From contig NZ_FNBP01000004.1 of the NCBI RefSeq assembly GCF_900102535.1, forward strand, positions 248,001 through 312,000: a DNA stretch of 64,000 nt, read 5' to 3'. Under the pieces are notes generated by a model. It was not told where the DNA came from, searched no databases, and saw nothing but the letters and a program-made list of their open reading frames with translations. Position 1 is the first letter of the stretch; every line of letters starts with the position of its first letter. Made by a program: the position numbers and the translations under genes. Positions 44,866 through 54,421 of the stretch are shown here, in pieces. The DNA is from Sulfitobacter delicatus (GTDB lineage Bacteria > Pseudomonadota > Alphaproteobacteria > Rhodobacterales > Rhodobacteraceae).

Positions 44866-46101
44866 ATGGCGCGCAAACCCGTCCACAAATGGGCCTTCAA
44901 ACCTGGCATGCGCGCAAGCGCTTTCGGATGGCGCGGCTCCGCCAAGGCGATCGAGCGGTTGAAATCGGCCAGCGCGGAAATCCGGGCCGTCAATCGTGCG
45001 GATCCTGTCACGGCGGCGGACGGCGTGGTCGCATTGGCCGCGCGGATCTGGCCCGCGTTTGAGCATATCGACACCTCCTCGGGCGCGCTTGGCACCGCCG
45101 TGCGCCACACACTTGACGACCTTGTGCCAATCCTGATCGCCGCCCCTGCCGATGAAAAGACACGCGCAAAATGGCTGGAACAGCTGCGCGCGGCGATCGA
45201 GGACGATGGCGTCGACTACCTCGCCCCGATCTCGGAGCGGTTCGGCGAGATTGCGGCGTATCCCGCGCTCATGACCTTACATGCCGACAGGGATCTCGCC
45301 CTGATCCATCGCGCCTGGTCGGATTGGGAGCGGTATTCCCATGTCGGCACCGCGACCCTCACGCTGTCCTGCCTGCTCGAGGCCGCGCGGTATGACGAAT
45401 TGCTGGCGATCCTCGCGGTCAAGAAGACCCGACTGTGGTTCGATGACAAGTTCGGAGCCGAAGCCTTGCTTCGACAGGGCCGCGAGGATGACGCATTGGC
45501 CTTTGCCGAGGCGCTGCTACAGGGGGACCGCCAGACATGGGGCCATCACGACATCTGCCGGTTCTGCGAGGCGATCCTGGTGCGGCAAGGCAAGGCAGAC
45601 GAGGCCTATCGCCGGTTCGGCCTGCCCACAGCCAGCGGGAACACCTGGCTGGCGATATGGCGCGATCTGGTCAAGCGCTACCCTGACCGGGATGCCCGTG
45701 CATTGCTGGAAGACCTGATCGCACTCCACGGGCGCAAGGGCAAATGGTTTGCCGCAGCCAAGACCGCGACGTATTTCGACATCGCCCTAGACTGCGCGAC
45801 CGATCACGAGGCGGCCCCGGCGACGCTCATCCGGGCCGCCCGAGATTTCGCAATCAAGGAACCGGCCTTCGCCGCCGAAGTCGCTCTGCACGCCATCAGG
45901 CATCTTCTGGCCGGCCGTGGCTATGAACCCAGCCCCTTCGAAATCGACGAAGCGGTCGATCACCTGATGACCGCCAGCACACGCATCGACCGGCGGGGCT
46001 GGGCCATCGCGGCGCTTCAGCGACTGATGGAGACCACGCCCGGCGATGATCTGATGCAACGGCGCCTTGGCCAGAAGCTGACCGAACTCAGTGCTGAATA
46101 G
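44866..46101 (+). CDS. Conserved alpha-solenoid hypothetical protein
   Basis: 411 residues from ATG 44866, five bases after parE. Almost wholly helical with pairs of amphipathic helices reminiscent of TPR/HEAT repeats, including CRFCEAILVRQGKADEAYRR and KGKWFAAAKTA. Similar proteins occur as uncharacterised genes in alphaproteobacteria. No enzyme motif. Position right behind the toxin gene suggests co-transcription, but a functional link is unproven. Confidence 0.65.
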   Translation: MARKPVHKWAFKPGMRASAFGWRGSAKAIERLKSASAEIRAVNRADPVTAADGVVALAARIWPAFEHIDTSSGALGTAVRHTLDDLVPILIAAPADEKTRAKWLEQLRAAIEDDGVDYLAPISERFGEIAAYPALMTLHADRDLALIHRAWSDWERYSHVGTATLTLSCLLEAARYDELLAILAVKKTRLWFDDKFGAEALLRQGREDDALAFAEALLQGDRQTWGHHDICRFCEAILVRQGKADEAYRRFGLPTASGNTWLAIWRDLVKRYPDRDARALLEDLIALHGRKGKWFAAAKTATYFDIALDCATDHEAAPATLIRAARDFAIKEPAFAAEVALHAIRHLLAGRGYEPSPFEIDEAVDHLMTASTRIDRRGWAIAALQRLMETTPGDDLMQRRLGQKLTELSAE

Positions 46102-46215
46102 CAGATTGATCGCTATAGAAGACCATCCTGCCCGGCGCACTGGGTTCGACCAATGCCCTGCCCTGAGCTTGCACGTTTCGAGCCAAAAGCTGACTGCCCG
46201 GGCGAACGATCACGA

Positions 46216-46449
46216 TCATTGGGAACGCACATCGCCTTCGGCGCGTTCTTCGATCAACTGTGCTGGTGTTACATCCAGATGCGCCGCGACCCGCTGTAGA
46301 GTCTGCAACGTGACATTCTGCTGGCCGCGTTCCATGGCGCTGACATGGGCACGGTCGACATCCATCGCCGCCGCCAATGCGGCCTGCGTCAGCCCGCGTG
46401 CTTGGCGGTAGTGCTTGAGATTACTTGCAAAAACAACGCGGATATCCAT
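46216..46449 (-). CDS. XRE-type helix-turn-helix regulator
   Basis: 77 residues, a lone Cro/C1-type domain: LKHYRQARGLTQAALAAAMD and VSAMERGQQNVTLQTLQRVA. Encoded opposite to its neighbours. It could regulate the divergent backbone genes to its right. Confidence 0.85.
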   Translation of the reverse strand: MDIRVVFASNLKHYRQARGLTQAALAAAMDVDRAHVSAMERGQQNVTLQTLQRVAAHLDVTPAQLIEERAEGDVRSQ

Positions 46450-46589
46450 CCGCAGCTAAAAAGCCTATCGCGTATTTTGGTGCGACGTATTATAATGCTC
46501 ATCTGCAACCTGACTGACCGCGATCCGTTCTTGCACAGCCAATCTGATGTGCTTTTATGGACCTTAACGCCAAACGGCGAGGGGGAATC

Positions 46590-46862
46590 ATGTCTGCCAC
46601 CGGCACCACGCCGATCTCTGATCTCGCACCACAAGGCGATGATCTGACCGACTACGACCACGCACATATGACGCTTTACCTGCGCCTGTTCGACGCTGCT
46701 GAAAGCGGTGCAAGCCTGCAGGAAGTCAGCCAGATCCTGTTCGGCATCGATGCTGACAAGGAACCGGAGCGTGCCCGAAAAATCTATGACAGCCACCTCG
46801 CCCGTGCGCGCTGGATGACCGAACACGGCTATCGCAAACTTCTTGAGGGCGGTAACGGCTGA
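46590..46862 (+). CDS. DUF2285 small protein
   Basis: 90 residues. DYDHAHMTLYLRLFDAAESG and ARKIYDSHLARARWMTEHGY are typical of DUF2285, DNA-associated small proteins of ICE backbones, possibly excision or transcription factors. GAGGGGG precedes the start at 46590. Confidence 0.85.
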   Translation: MSATGTTPISDLAPQGDDLTDYDHAHMTLYLRLFDAAESGASLQEVSQILFGIDADKEPERARKIYDSHLARARWMTEHGYRKLLEGGNG

Positions 46863-46993
46863 ACTTTGCGCAATTCGGCCCAGATCGGCGAACACTCGCG
46901 CAGGTTGCGCAAGTTGACCGTTCGCGTCGTCGTTTTCTTGCACCTCCCGGCTATACTCTTTCCCCATCGAAACCTCTGACGCGGAGCTTCGCC

Positions 46994-47738
46994 ATGACCA
47001 GGAATTGGCAAGACGAAGAGGCGTATGGACATTTCGACAGCCTCGACCTGTCCGGGCTGGCCTGGGAATGCCTGCGCCGCAATTCAGACTATCGCGCAAC
47101 CTATCCCCAGATGCGGGATGGATTGAGATCACCGGCTGCATGGGGGTTACGATTTCCCGGTTGATCCGGACATCGACGCACCCAAAGCACCCGTGTTCTG
47201 GACGCCTTCAATCGCCCCGGCAGCGGTCGGGTATGCTGTGCCGGTCCCCGGCGGCGACACCGCCGCGCCGCACATCGATGCAGATGATCTGACCGTCATC
47301 GGAACGCGGGACGGCTTGATGTATGTGCGCCTCGCAACAGGCGCGTTGCTCGTGCTGGATGCAAAGAACCTGCACCGGCCCCTCGGCATCCTGGTGCCGC
47401 TGGACGAGCATTGGACGGCACGGATCAATTCCCTCGAGTCGCTCCGCGCGCAACTGCTTCATCACAAACGATCCCCTCCGCCCCTGACGTCGCAGCAGCG
47501 ACGGCGCATTCAGCTTGCACTGCGCACGCTCGACGCGCGCCGGGATCGTGCCAGCTACCAGACGATCGCGCAGCATTTGTTCGGCCCTGAGGCTGTGTCG
47601 CGCGAGCATTGGAAGACCAGCTCCCTCAAGGCCCAGATCACCCGACTGACAGCCCATGGCACGCATCTGACCACCAAAGGCTATCGCTTTCTCCTTCTCG
47701 GCAAAGGACCCACGGGGCGCTCCAAGCCGCGAAAGTGA
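46994..47738 (+). pseudogene. DUF6499/DUF2285 regulator, frameshifted
   Basis: The first frame from ATG 46994 encodes the DUF6499-type start (WQDEEAYGHFDSLDLSGLAW, RRNSDYR, AWGLRFP) and stops at 47164. The +1 frame continues without a break from VDPDIDAP through a DUF2285 domain to 47738. One extra G in TTTCCCGGTTGAT around 47159 accounts for it. Joined, the product would be about 248 residues, the normal length. Either a recent inactivation, a sequencing error or, less likely, programmed +1 slippage. Confidence 0.75.
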
Positions 47739-47914
47739 TCACCCCGCGATCTCCGAAAATCGAACCCTCATCAGTCCCTGCTCCTGTTGGCCTATGGGGG
47801 TGACGTTTTCGCGCCGCGATCTTCGTCATCCCTCCCCACGGCGCTCTTCCGTTTTGATGACCTCCGACAGCCCGCGACGCGCCGTCGCGCGGCCTAGCCA
47901 CCGGAGATGCTCAA

Positions 47915-48196
47915 ATGCCCGACCCAAACGAAGGACTCCCGCCCCGCTACCTCAGAACCCCGGAAGCCGCCCGATTTCTCGGCCTGTCTGGCCGTACGCT
48001 GGAAAAACACCGGACCTACGGGACCGGCCCGCGCTATTCGAAAATCGGAGGGCGTGTCGTCTATGCGGTCGACGATCTGCAGGCCTGGGTCACGAGGGGC
48101 GAGAAGACCTCGACCTCGGACGAGACCGAAGACCGCGTTCTACCCGCCAAACGCCATGCCGCCGTTTCGCCGGCCTATCTGCGGCGTGGGCGTTGA
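47915..48196 (+). CDS. Excisionase/AlpA-like helix-turn-helix protein
   Basis: 93 residues with a MerR-like winged helix (LRTPEAARFLGLSGRTLEKHR, in pieces, and KIGGRVVYAVDDLQAWV). Such proteins act as recombination directionality factors or activators of ICE transfer genes. GGAG lies nine bases before ATG 47915. The next gene starts four bases after its stop. Confidence 0.87.
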   Translation: MPDPNEGLPPRYLRTPEAARFLGLSGRTLEKHRTYGTGPRYSKIGGRVVYAVDDLQAWVTRGEKTSTSDETEDRVLPAKRHAAVSPAYLRRGR

Positions 48197-48200
48197 GCCG

Positions 48201-48659
48201 ATGCAGACACTTGTCCACCTCACCTGGATCGAAGGGCGTATCGAGCGCTGGATCCGTTTCGGTCGGATGGCCGGGGAAACCATCCTGACGCGCACGGAAA
48301 AGCGCGTGGGCTTCGCTCCCGGCGCGATCTTCGCGCTCGTCCGCTGGTCGTCGAACGACCACGGCACCGTTGAAAGCCGGATCGACATTCTGCGCGCCGT
48401 CGGCGCTGGCGAGCCCTGCTCCACGGTGCCCTGTGTCACGCCAGGCGGAGAGCTTTTGCTGCGCCTCTCCGGCTGGCCCAAGGTCGAGGCGGCGCTGCGG
48501 TCCGTCGACATCGTGGAAAGCTATGGCATCGCACCGGAAGATGTCTGCCCCGATCATTGGCGGCACGTCCACAACCGCCTGACCACTGCATTGGAGCCCC
48601 GTCCCTACACCCCTGCCCGGCATGCGGCCTGGCTCAAGCGTCGCATGGTGACGACATGA
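48201..48659 (+). CDS. DUF2840 family protein
   Basis: 152 residues. LVHLTWIEGRIERWIRFGR and VCPDHWRHVHNRL are characteristic of DUF2840, a family confined to conjugative elements. Function unknown. Four-base overlap with the peptidase gene. Confidence 0.88.
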   Translation: MQTLVHLTWIEGRIERWIRFGRMAGETILTRTEKRVGFAPGAIFALVRWSSNDHGTVESRIDILRAVGAGEPCSTVPCVTPGGELLLRLSGWPKVEAALRSVDIVESYGIAPEDVCPDHWRHVHNRLTTALEPRPYTPARHAAWLKRRMVTT

Positions 48660-49183
48660 GCGCGGCGGTCCCTCCCCTCCTCGCGGCCGGTTTGTCCCTA
48701 GGTTTGCTCGCGGTCGCACAGATCGACCGCGCACCGCGTCTGATCTGGAATGCCTCAGCAAGCGTGCCCGTCGGTCTTTACCTTGTTCAAGCGTCAAACC
48801 CGCCATCGCTGGGCGATCTCGTTGCCGTGCGCCTGCCGGAAGACCTGTCATCTTGGGTGGTTGAGCGCGGCTATGTCGGTGCGGATACCTTGCTGTTGAA
48901 ACGCATCGTAGCCGTCTCCGGCATGACCGTCTGTCGCGATGGTCTCGATATCGCCATCGGCGGCACCGTTGTTGCCCAGGCAGCATCGGATGACCGGCAC
49001 GGTCGCCCACTTCCCCGTTGGACGGGATGTGTCACGCTCGGCTCGGACGAGGTTTTCCTGCTCGTCGCCGGTGTCGCCAACAGCCTCGATGGACGCTATT
49101 TCGGGCCCTTGTCAGCGGACACGATCCTCGGACGCGCCATCCCTCTTTGGACATATGAAGGGGCGGCAGATGCGCAGTCTTGA
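48656..49183 (+). CDS. traF: TraF-like S26 signal peptidase
   Basis: 175 residues with one N-terminal membrane helix, the catalytic serine in SASVPVGLYLV and the lysine in LLLKRIVAV, then a late DGRYFGPL box. TraF-type peptidases mature conjugative pilin (TraC/TrbC type), whose gene is not visible here. Confidence 0.9.
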   Translation: MSAAVPPLLAAGLSLGLLAVAQIDRAPRLIWNASASVPVGLYLVQASNPPSLGDLVAVRLPEDLSSWVVERGYVGADTLLLKRIVAVSGMTVCRDGLDIAIGGTVVAQAASDDRHGRPLPRWTGCVTLGSDEVFLLVAGVANSLDGRYFGPLSADTILGRAIPLWTYEGAADAQS

Positions 49184-49874
49184 ACGCGGTAACAGCCGTC
49201 GGCACGCGGGCGTCACGACCGCGCTTGTACTGATCCTCTGCACGCCGATCACCGTGGCACCGACCGTCGTGATCGCTCAGGACCGCAGTGTTTCTGCATC
49301 TGAGCAGCAACCCATCGACATCCATATCGCAGAAGCCGCGCGCAGGTTCGGCATCCCGCAGCCCTGGATCCGTGCCGTCATGGAAGTCGAGAGCGCGGGC
49401 AATCCGCGCGCGGTGAGCCACGCGGGCGCCATGGGGCTTATGCAGATCATGCCCGGCACCTGGGCCGAATTGCGCGCAGCCCACCGGCTTGGCGATGACC
49501 CCTTCGATCCACGCGACAACATTCTGGCCGGCGCCGCCTATCTGCGGCAGATGTACGACCGGTTCGGGTCACCCGGCTTTCTCGCGGCCTACAATGCCGG
49601 GCCTGCACGGTACCAGAACCACCTTGATACCGGACGCGCCCTGCCGCTTGAAACCCGCAATTACCTCGCCATCCTCGCGCCCTTCATCGCCGATGGAACC
49701 GACGTCGCGCGGGCAGTCAGCCGCCCGCAGAGGACGCAGGACTGGCGCGACGCCCCGCTGTTCGCGGCAACGGCTGAGACGGGTCAGACCCCCGGCGATG
49801 ACGCCCAACGGATTGCGTCTGACGCGTCTCAAAACGGCATCTTCGTGCCTCTCAGCCGGGGGCAAACGCCATGA
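49170..49874 (+). CDS. Secreted lytic transglycosylase
   Basis: 234 residues from ATG 49170 (AAGGGG upstream), overlapping traF; ATG 49155 is possible. A signal peptide is followed by an SLT domain with catalytic Glu in VMEVESAGNP, GAMGLMQIMP and AAYNAGP. It would open peptidoglycan for the transfer apparatus. The C-terminal 60 residues are low-complexity. Confidence 0.9.
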   Translation: MRSLERGNSRRHAGVTTALVLILCTPITVAPTVVIAQDRSVSASEQQPIDIHIAEAARRFGIPQPWIRAVMEVESAGNPRAVSHAGAMGLMQIMPGTWAELRAAHRLGDDPFDPRDNILAGAAYLRQMYDRFGSPGFLAAYNAGPARYQNHLDTGRALPLETRNYLAILAPFIADGTDVARAVSRPQRTQDWRDAPLFAATAETGQTPGDDAQRIASDASQNGIFVPLSRGQTP

Positions 49875-49974
49875 TCCGCGGAATCGCACCATTGCGAGGT
49901 CTGGAAAGCCCGGTCGCAGGAATGTGCCGGGGCGGGTCGACGCGCAGGGTCTCAACAGAAAGAGCGCGAGATAA

Positions 49975-50075
49975 AAGAGGTGCCGCAGGCGGACCTCAAG
50001 CTGTTGTTTCTCTGAGAAGATTTGCGCGGCATGTCCAAGCTGCATGCCGCAGGACTTCACCTAGAGGTCTGATTT
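49975..50075 (+). other. Candidate oriT region
   Basis: Between the transglycosylase and the relaxase lie about 250 bases with no supported gene. They hold a perfect 8-bp inverted repeat, GCGGCATG and CATGCCGC (50026-50050, 9-nt spacer), and a repeated TGCCGCAGG (49981 and 50045). Inverted repeats right before a relaxase gene are typical of an origin of transfer. No nick site identified. Confidence 0.45.
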
Positions 50076-50121
50076 TTTGGCATTTTTCAAGCGGCAGCAT
50101 GTTCTGCGAGCGAGTGCGGCC

Positions 50122-51879
50122 ATGACCGGGCGCGACAATGACCTGCGCATCCGCCCCGGGCGTATCGGCGACGGCGGCCGGACCTCGAAGCGACCGACAC
50201 GCTTCGTCAACGAGGTGATGCGAGCTGCGCGGAAATCCGGACATACCGGCTACCGTATCGGCGCGGGCAGCACGCGCTCCGGCAACGCCGCTTTCGGGCG
50301 TGGACGGTTTGCCCGAACCGCGAAAGGTCTGACCCGCACGTCCCGACGCGTCGTCGTGAAGGCCCGCGTCGTGCGCCACCAGGGCAAGCGCTTTCGCTCA
50401 GCGCCCATGGCCAAGCATCTCGGATACTTGCAGCGCGATGGCGTCGGTCAGGACGGGCGCGACGCCGACTTGTTCGGGTCTGACCGCGATGATCTCGACC
50501 GAGGCGGCTTTGCGGTGCGCTGCGAAGACGACCGGCATCACTTCCGGTTCATCGTCTCGCCGGAGGACGCGGGCGACTTGGAGGACCTGCGCGCCTTCAC
50601 CCGGGATCTGATGGCCCGAGCCGAACGGGATCTCTGCACCACGCTCGACTGGGTCGCCGTCGATCACTGGAACACCGAAAATCCGCATGTCCACATCCTG
50701 GTGCGCGGCAAAGACAACGATGGGCGGGACCTTGTCATATCGCGTGACTATATCAGCCGCGGGTTTCGAGCACGCGCGGAAGACCTCGTACAACTGGAAC
50801 TGGGACCCCGCAGCGAGCGGGAGATTTCCCAAGCCTTGGAAACGCAGGTCACGGCGGAGCGCTGGACCGATCTCGACCGCGGCCTGCGCTCGCTGACGGA
50901 CGATCATGCCGGAATCGCCGACCTGCGGCCCGGCACGCCGGAGCCCCGCGATCCGGAGCTGCGCCGCTTGATGATCGGGCGTGCCCAGACACTGGAGAGG
51001 CTCGGGCTGGCCGAACAAATCGCCCCTGCCGTCTGGGAGTTGAAACCGACTGCCGAAGACACTCTGCGCGAGCTCGGGATGCGCGGCGACATCATCAAAC
51101 GGATGCACCGGGCCATGGGCGCCGACCGGGAGCGCGCAGCGGATGATTTCGCCATCGAAGGCACGCCCACCGCGCCAATCCTCGGGCGGCTGGTGGAACG
51201 CGGCTTTCATGATGACCACGCCGGTAGTGGCTACGCGATCATCGACGGAGTTGACGGTCGCGTACATCACCTACGCTTCCGGGATCTCGATGCGACCGGC
51301 GACACGCCGCAAGGTGGCATTGTCGAAACCCGACTCTGGACAGGGAAGACGGACGAGACACTGCAACTGTCCCTTGTCGGTCGTTCCGATCTGTCGCTGG
51401 CCGCCCAGATCGAGGCGGATGGCGCCACCTGGCTCGACCGCCTACATCTTGCCCGAGACCGCGCACCGCTGAGCGGTGCTGGATTTGGCGCAGAGGTTCG
51501 CCGTGCATTGGAACGCCGCTCGGATCACCTTATCGCAGAAGGCCTCGCCCGACGACAAGGTCAGCGGATCACCTTTGCCCGCGATCTTCTGGCCACCCTG
51601 CGCAACCGCGAACTGGACGCCATCGCTCAAGACCTCAGCACACAAACCGGCCTCCCCCGTTACAAGCCGACCGAGGGCGAACCCGTTATAGGGACATTCC
51701 GCCAACGCCTCGATCTCGCCTCGGGCCGCTTCGCCATGATCGACGATGGTCTCGGCTTCTCGCTCGTCCCCTGGACCCCGCAACTCGAACGCCATCTCGG
51801 CCAGACCGTCACGGGCACGATGACGCCCGGCGGAGGGATCGATTGGAGCCTCGGGCGCAAGCGCGGGCTGAGCCTCTGA
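50122..51879 (+). CDS. Relaxase/mobilization nuclease, DUF3363 type
   Basis: 585 residues from ATG 50122. Basic N-terminal 90 residues, then a relaxase core with the metal-binding HxH in NPHVHILVRG (about residue 187) and VAVDHWNTE. The C-terminal two thirds is the DUF3363 region. Such relaxases nick oriT and pilot single-stranded DNA through TraG. An alternative start at 50077 adds 15 residues. Confidence 0.9.
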   Translation: MTGRDNDLRIRPGRIGDGGRTSKRPTRFVNEVMRAARKSGHTGYRIGAGSTRSGNAAFGRGRFARTAKGLTRTSRRVVVKARVVRHQGKRFRSAPMAKHLGYLQRDGVGQDGRDADLFGSDRDDLDRGGFAVRCEDDRHHFRFIVSPEDAGDLEDLRAFTRDLMARAERDLCTTLDWVAVDHWNTENPHVHILVRGKDNDGRDLVISRDYISRGFRARAEDLVQLELGPRSEREISQALETQVTAERWTDLDRGLRSLTDDHAGIADLRPGTPEPRDPELRRLMIGRAQTLERLGLAEQIAPAVWELKPTAEDTLRELGMRGDIIKRMHRAMGADRERAADDFAIEGTPTAPILGRLVERGFHDDHAGSGYAIIDGVDGRVHHLRFRDLDATGDTPQGGIVETRLWTGKTDETLQLSLVGRSDLSLAAQIEADGATWLDRLHLARDRAPLSGAGFGAEVRRALERRSDHLIAEGLARRQGQRITFARDLLATLRNRELDAIAQDLSTQTGLPRYKPTEGEPVIGTFRQRLDLASGRFAMIDDGLGFSLVPWTPQLERHLGQTVTGTMTPGGGIDWSLGRKRGLSL

Positions 51880-51896
51880 GCAGAAAGGACATCACC

Positions 51897-53891
51897 ATGA
51901 GCCGTCAGGACACGTCATCGGCCACCAAGATCCTCTGGGGCCAGATCATCATCGTCAGCATCGTGGCGCTGCTCTTTGTCTGGGCAGCCACGCAATGGGT
52001 CGCGTTTCGTCTCGGGTTCCAACCCCAGCTTGGCGCGCCTCTGACCACCCTGTTCGGCCTGCCAATCTACCGCCCGTGGCAGGTCTTCACCTGGTGGTAC
52101 TGGTACGACGCCTACGCGCCGCGCGTCTTCATGGAAGGGGCCGCGATCGCCGGCGCAGGCGGGATCGGCGCCATTGCCGTCGCGATCTTGCTGTCGGTCC
52201 TGCGGGCGCGCGAGGCGAGCGACGTGACAACCTATGGCTCGGCCAGATGGGCAAGCCCCAAGGATATCACCGCCGCCGAGCTGTTCGCAGACGACGGGGT
52301 CGTGCTGGGCCGTCTCGAAAAGCGCTACCTCCGGCATGACGGACCGGAACATGTGTTGTGCTTCGCGCCCACCCGCTCCGGCAAGGGCGTCGGCCTGGTG
52401 ATCCCAAGCCTGCTGACCTGGCCCGGCTCCGCCATCGTCCATGACATCAAGGGCGAGAACTGGCAGCTGACGTCCGGATGGCGGGCGCGGTTCGGGCGTG
52501 TCCTGCTCTTCGATCCGACCAATGCCGCCAGCGCCGCCTACAATCCGCTGCTCGAGGTTCGCCGCGGGGAGCGCGAGGTGCGGGACGTGCAAAACATCGC
52601 GGATATCCTCGTCGATCCCGAAGGCCAGCTCGAGCGGCGCAATCATTGGGAGAAGACCAGCCATTCCCTTCTGGTCGGCGCGATCCTGCATGTTCTCTAT
52701 GCCGAGAAGGACAAAACACTGGCAGGCGTCGCCGCCTTCCTGTCAGATCCTCGGCGTCCCATCGCCGCCACACTAAATGCAATGATGCGGACTGCCCATC
52801 TCGGAGATCGCCCGCATCCTGTTGTTGCCCAAGCCGCGCGCGAGCTGCTGAACAAGTCCGAGAACGAACGCTCCGGCGTCCTGTCCACCGCCATGTCCTT
52901 TCTCAGTCTCTATCGCGACCCCGTGATCGCCGCCGTGACCCGGCGCTGCGACTGGCGGATCGACGATCTGGTCTCAGATGCGCGGCCGCTCACCCTCTAC
53001 CTCGTGGTGCCCCCGTCGGACATTTCCCGCACGAAACCGCTGGTCCGGCTGGTCCTGAACCAGATCGGCCGCCGCCTGACGGAAGAATTGCACAACACCA
53101 ACCGCAAGCACCGCTTGCTGTTCATGCTCGACGAATTCCCCGCCCTCGGACGTCTCGACTTCTTTGAAAGCCAACTGGCCTTCATGGCGGGCTACGGTCT
53201 CAAGGCGTTTCTGATCGCCCAATCGCTGAACCAGATCGAAAAGGCCTATGGCCAGAACAACGCCATCCTGGACAACTGCCATGTCCGCGTCGCATTCGCG
53301 ACCAATGACGAGCGCACGGCGAAGCGCCTGTCAGACGCCCTCGGTACCACAACCGAACTGCGCGCGATGAAAAACTATGCCGGGCACCGCCTGTCACCCT
53401 GGCTCGGGCATCTGATGGTCTCGCGCCAGGAAACTGCCCGTGCCTTGCTGACCCCCGGTGAGATCATGCAGCTACCGTCCGACGACGAAATCATCCTCGT
53501 ATCGGGCGCAGCCCCGATCCGGGCGCAGAAAGTCCGGTACTTCCGCGACGCGCAACTAACGGCGAGAATCCATAATCCGCCTATCGTTGGAGGATCTGCA
53601 CCCGTCAGCTCTGTGGAAACCGACGATTGGAGCAATCTTCAACCGATCGCACCGCCTCATGAAACTGAAACAAGCAAGCCCGCTGACGATGCGGATGACG
53701 GCATCCGAAGAGAGCCTGAGATTCCTGAGCATGAAGATGTGGCGCCTGAGTTGCCGTTCCCGCGCGAGGAATTCGCCGCCCTCGAAGACGAACCCGACGA
53801 CGAGGCCCAACGCGCCCGCGCCATGCAGACCCGCTTCCGCACCGTGGCGCGTCAAGCGGCCGTCGATCCGGACGACGGGATCGAACTGTGA
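51897..53891 (+). CDS. traG: TraG/VirD4-type coupling protein
   Basis: 664 residues. Two N-terminal membrane helices (IIIVSIVALLFVWAA and AAIAGAGGIGAIAVAILL), Walker A APTRSGKGVG near residue 158, Walker B LLFMLDEFPALG. It pumps DNA-relaxase complexes to a type IV secretion channel. The C-terminal 100 residues are acidic and divergent. AAAGGA precedes ATG 51897. Confidence 0.94.
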   Translation: MSRQDTSSATKILWGQIIIVSIVALLFVWAATQWVAFRLGFQPQLGAPLTTLFGLPIYRPWQVFTWWYWYDAYAPRVFMEGAAIAGAGGIGAIAVAILLSVLRAREASDVTTYGSARWASPKDITAAELFADDGVVLGRLEKRYLRHDGPEHVLCFAPTRSGKGVGLVIPSLLTWPGSAIVHDIKGENWQLTSGWRARFGRVLLFDPTNAASAAYNPLLEVRRGEREVRDVQNIADILVDPEGQLERRNHWEKTSHSLLVGAILHVLYAEKDKTLAGVAAFLSDPRRPIAATLNAMMRTAHLGDRPHPVVAQAARELLNKSENERSGVLSTAMSFLSLYRDPVIAAVTRRCDWRIDDLVSDARPLTLYLVVPPSDISRTKPLVRLVLNQIGRRLTEELHNTNRKHRLLFMLDEFPALGRLDFFESQLAFMAGYGLKAFLIAQSLNQIEKAYGQNNAILDNCHVRVAFATNDERTAKRLSDALGTTTELRAMKNYAGHRLSPWLGHLMVSRQETARALLTPGEIMQLPSDDEIILVSGAAPIRAQKVRYFRDAQLTARIHNPPIVGGSAPVSSVETDDWSNLQPIAPPHETETSKPADDADDGIRREPEIPEHEDVAPELPFPREEFAALEDEPDDEAQRARAMQTRFRTVARQAAVDPDDGIEL

Positions 53892-53900
53892 GGTGACGCC

Positions 53901-54323
53901 ATGAAGAAAGCCAAGATCACCGCCTATGTCGACGCAGCCCTCTTCGATGAAATCGACGCACTGGCGGCGCGGCGGCGCGTCCCCAAAACCCAGATCATCG
54001 AGGCGGCATTGGCGTCGTTCCTCTCACCCGACAGCGCCGAACAGAGCGAGGCCGCGATCGTCCGGAGGCTCGACCGCCTGACGAGGTCGCTGGAGCGTTT
54101 GGAACGCGACCAAGAAATCACGACGGAGGCGCTGGCACTGTTCGTCCGTTTCTGGCTGACCACGACGCCGCCGCTGCCCGATGACACATACTTGGCGGCC
54201 AAGGCGAAAGGGAAAGAGCGGTATGGAGGCTTCGTTGAGACACTGGCGCGACGGTTGGGTAAAGGCACCACACTGATGAAGGAGCTGCCGCTTGACCTGC
54301 CGGGCTCTACGGATCCCCGATAG
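53901..54323 (+). CDS. Ribbon-helix-helix (CopG-like) conjugation protein
   Basis: 140 residues. KITAYVDAALFDEIDAL and VPKTQIIEAALASFL form a ribbon-helix-helix; a coiled-coil stretch (RRLDRLTRSLERLERD) follows. In related elements this gene lies between traG and trbB, probably binding oriT or regulating trb. Here trb genes do not follow; cargo does. Confidence 0.85.
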   Translation: MKKAKITAYVDAALFDEIDALAARRRVPKTQIIEAALASFLSPDSAEQSEAAIVRRLDRLTRSLERLERDQEITTEALALFVRFWLTTTPPLPDDTYLAAKAKGKERYGGFVETLARRLGKGTTLMKELPLDLPGSTDPR

Positions 54324-54421
54324 CCAATGAGGGAGCGATAGTACAAACTCCATCGACGAGACGCACCAACTTCAGCTAAGAAGGAAGAAAAGAACGACAA
54401 CGAGGGGTCCAACAGGCAAAC

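Noticed and set aside
49871-50125. 84-codon frame overlapping the transglycosylase stop
   Set aside because: An ATGA overlap is present, but the Arg/Cys-rich translation has no family match and covers the likely oriT.
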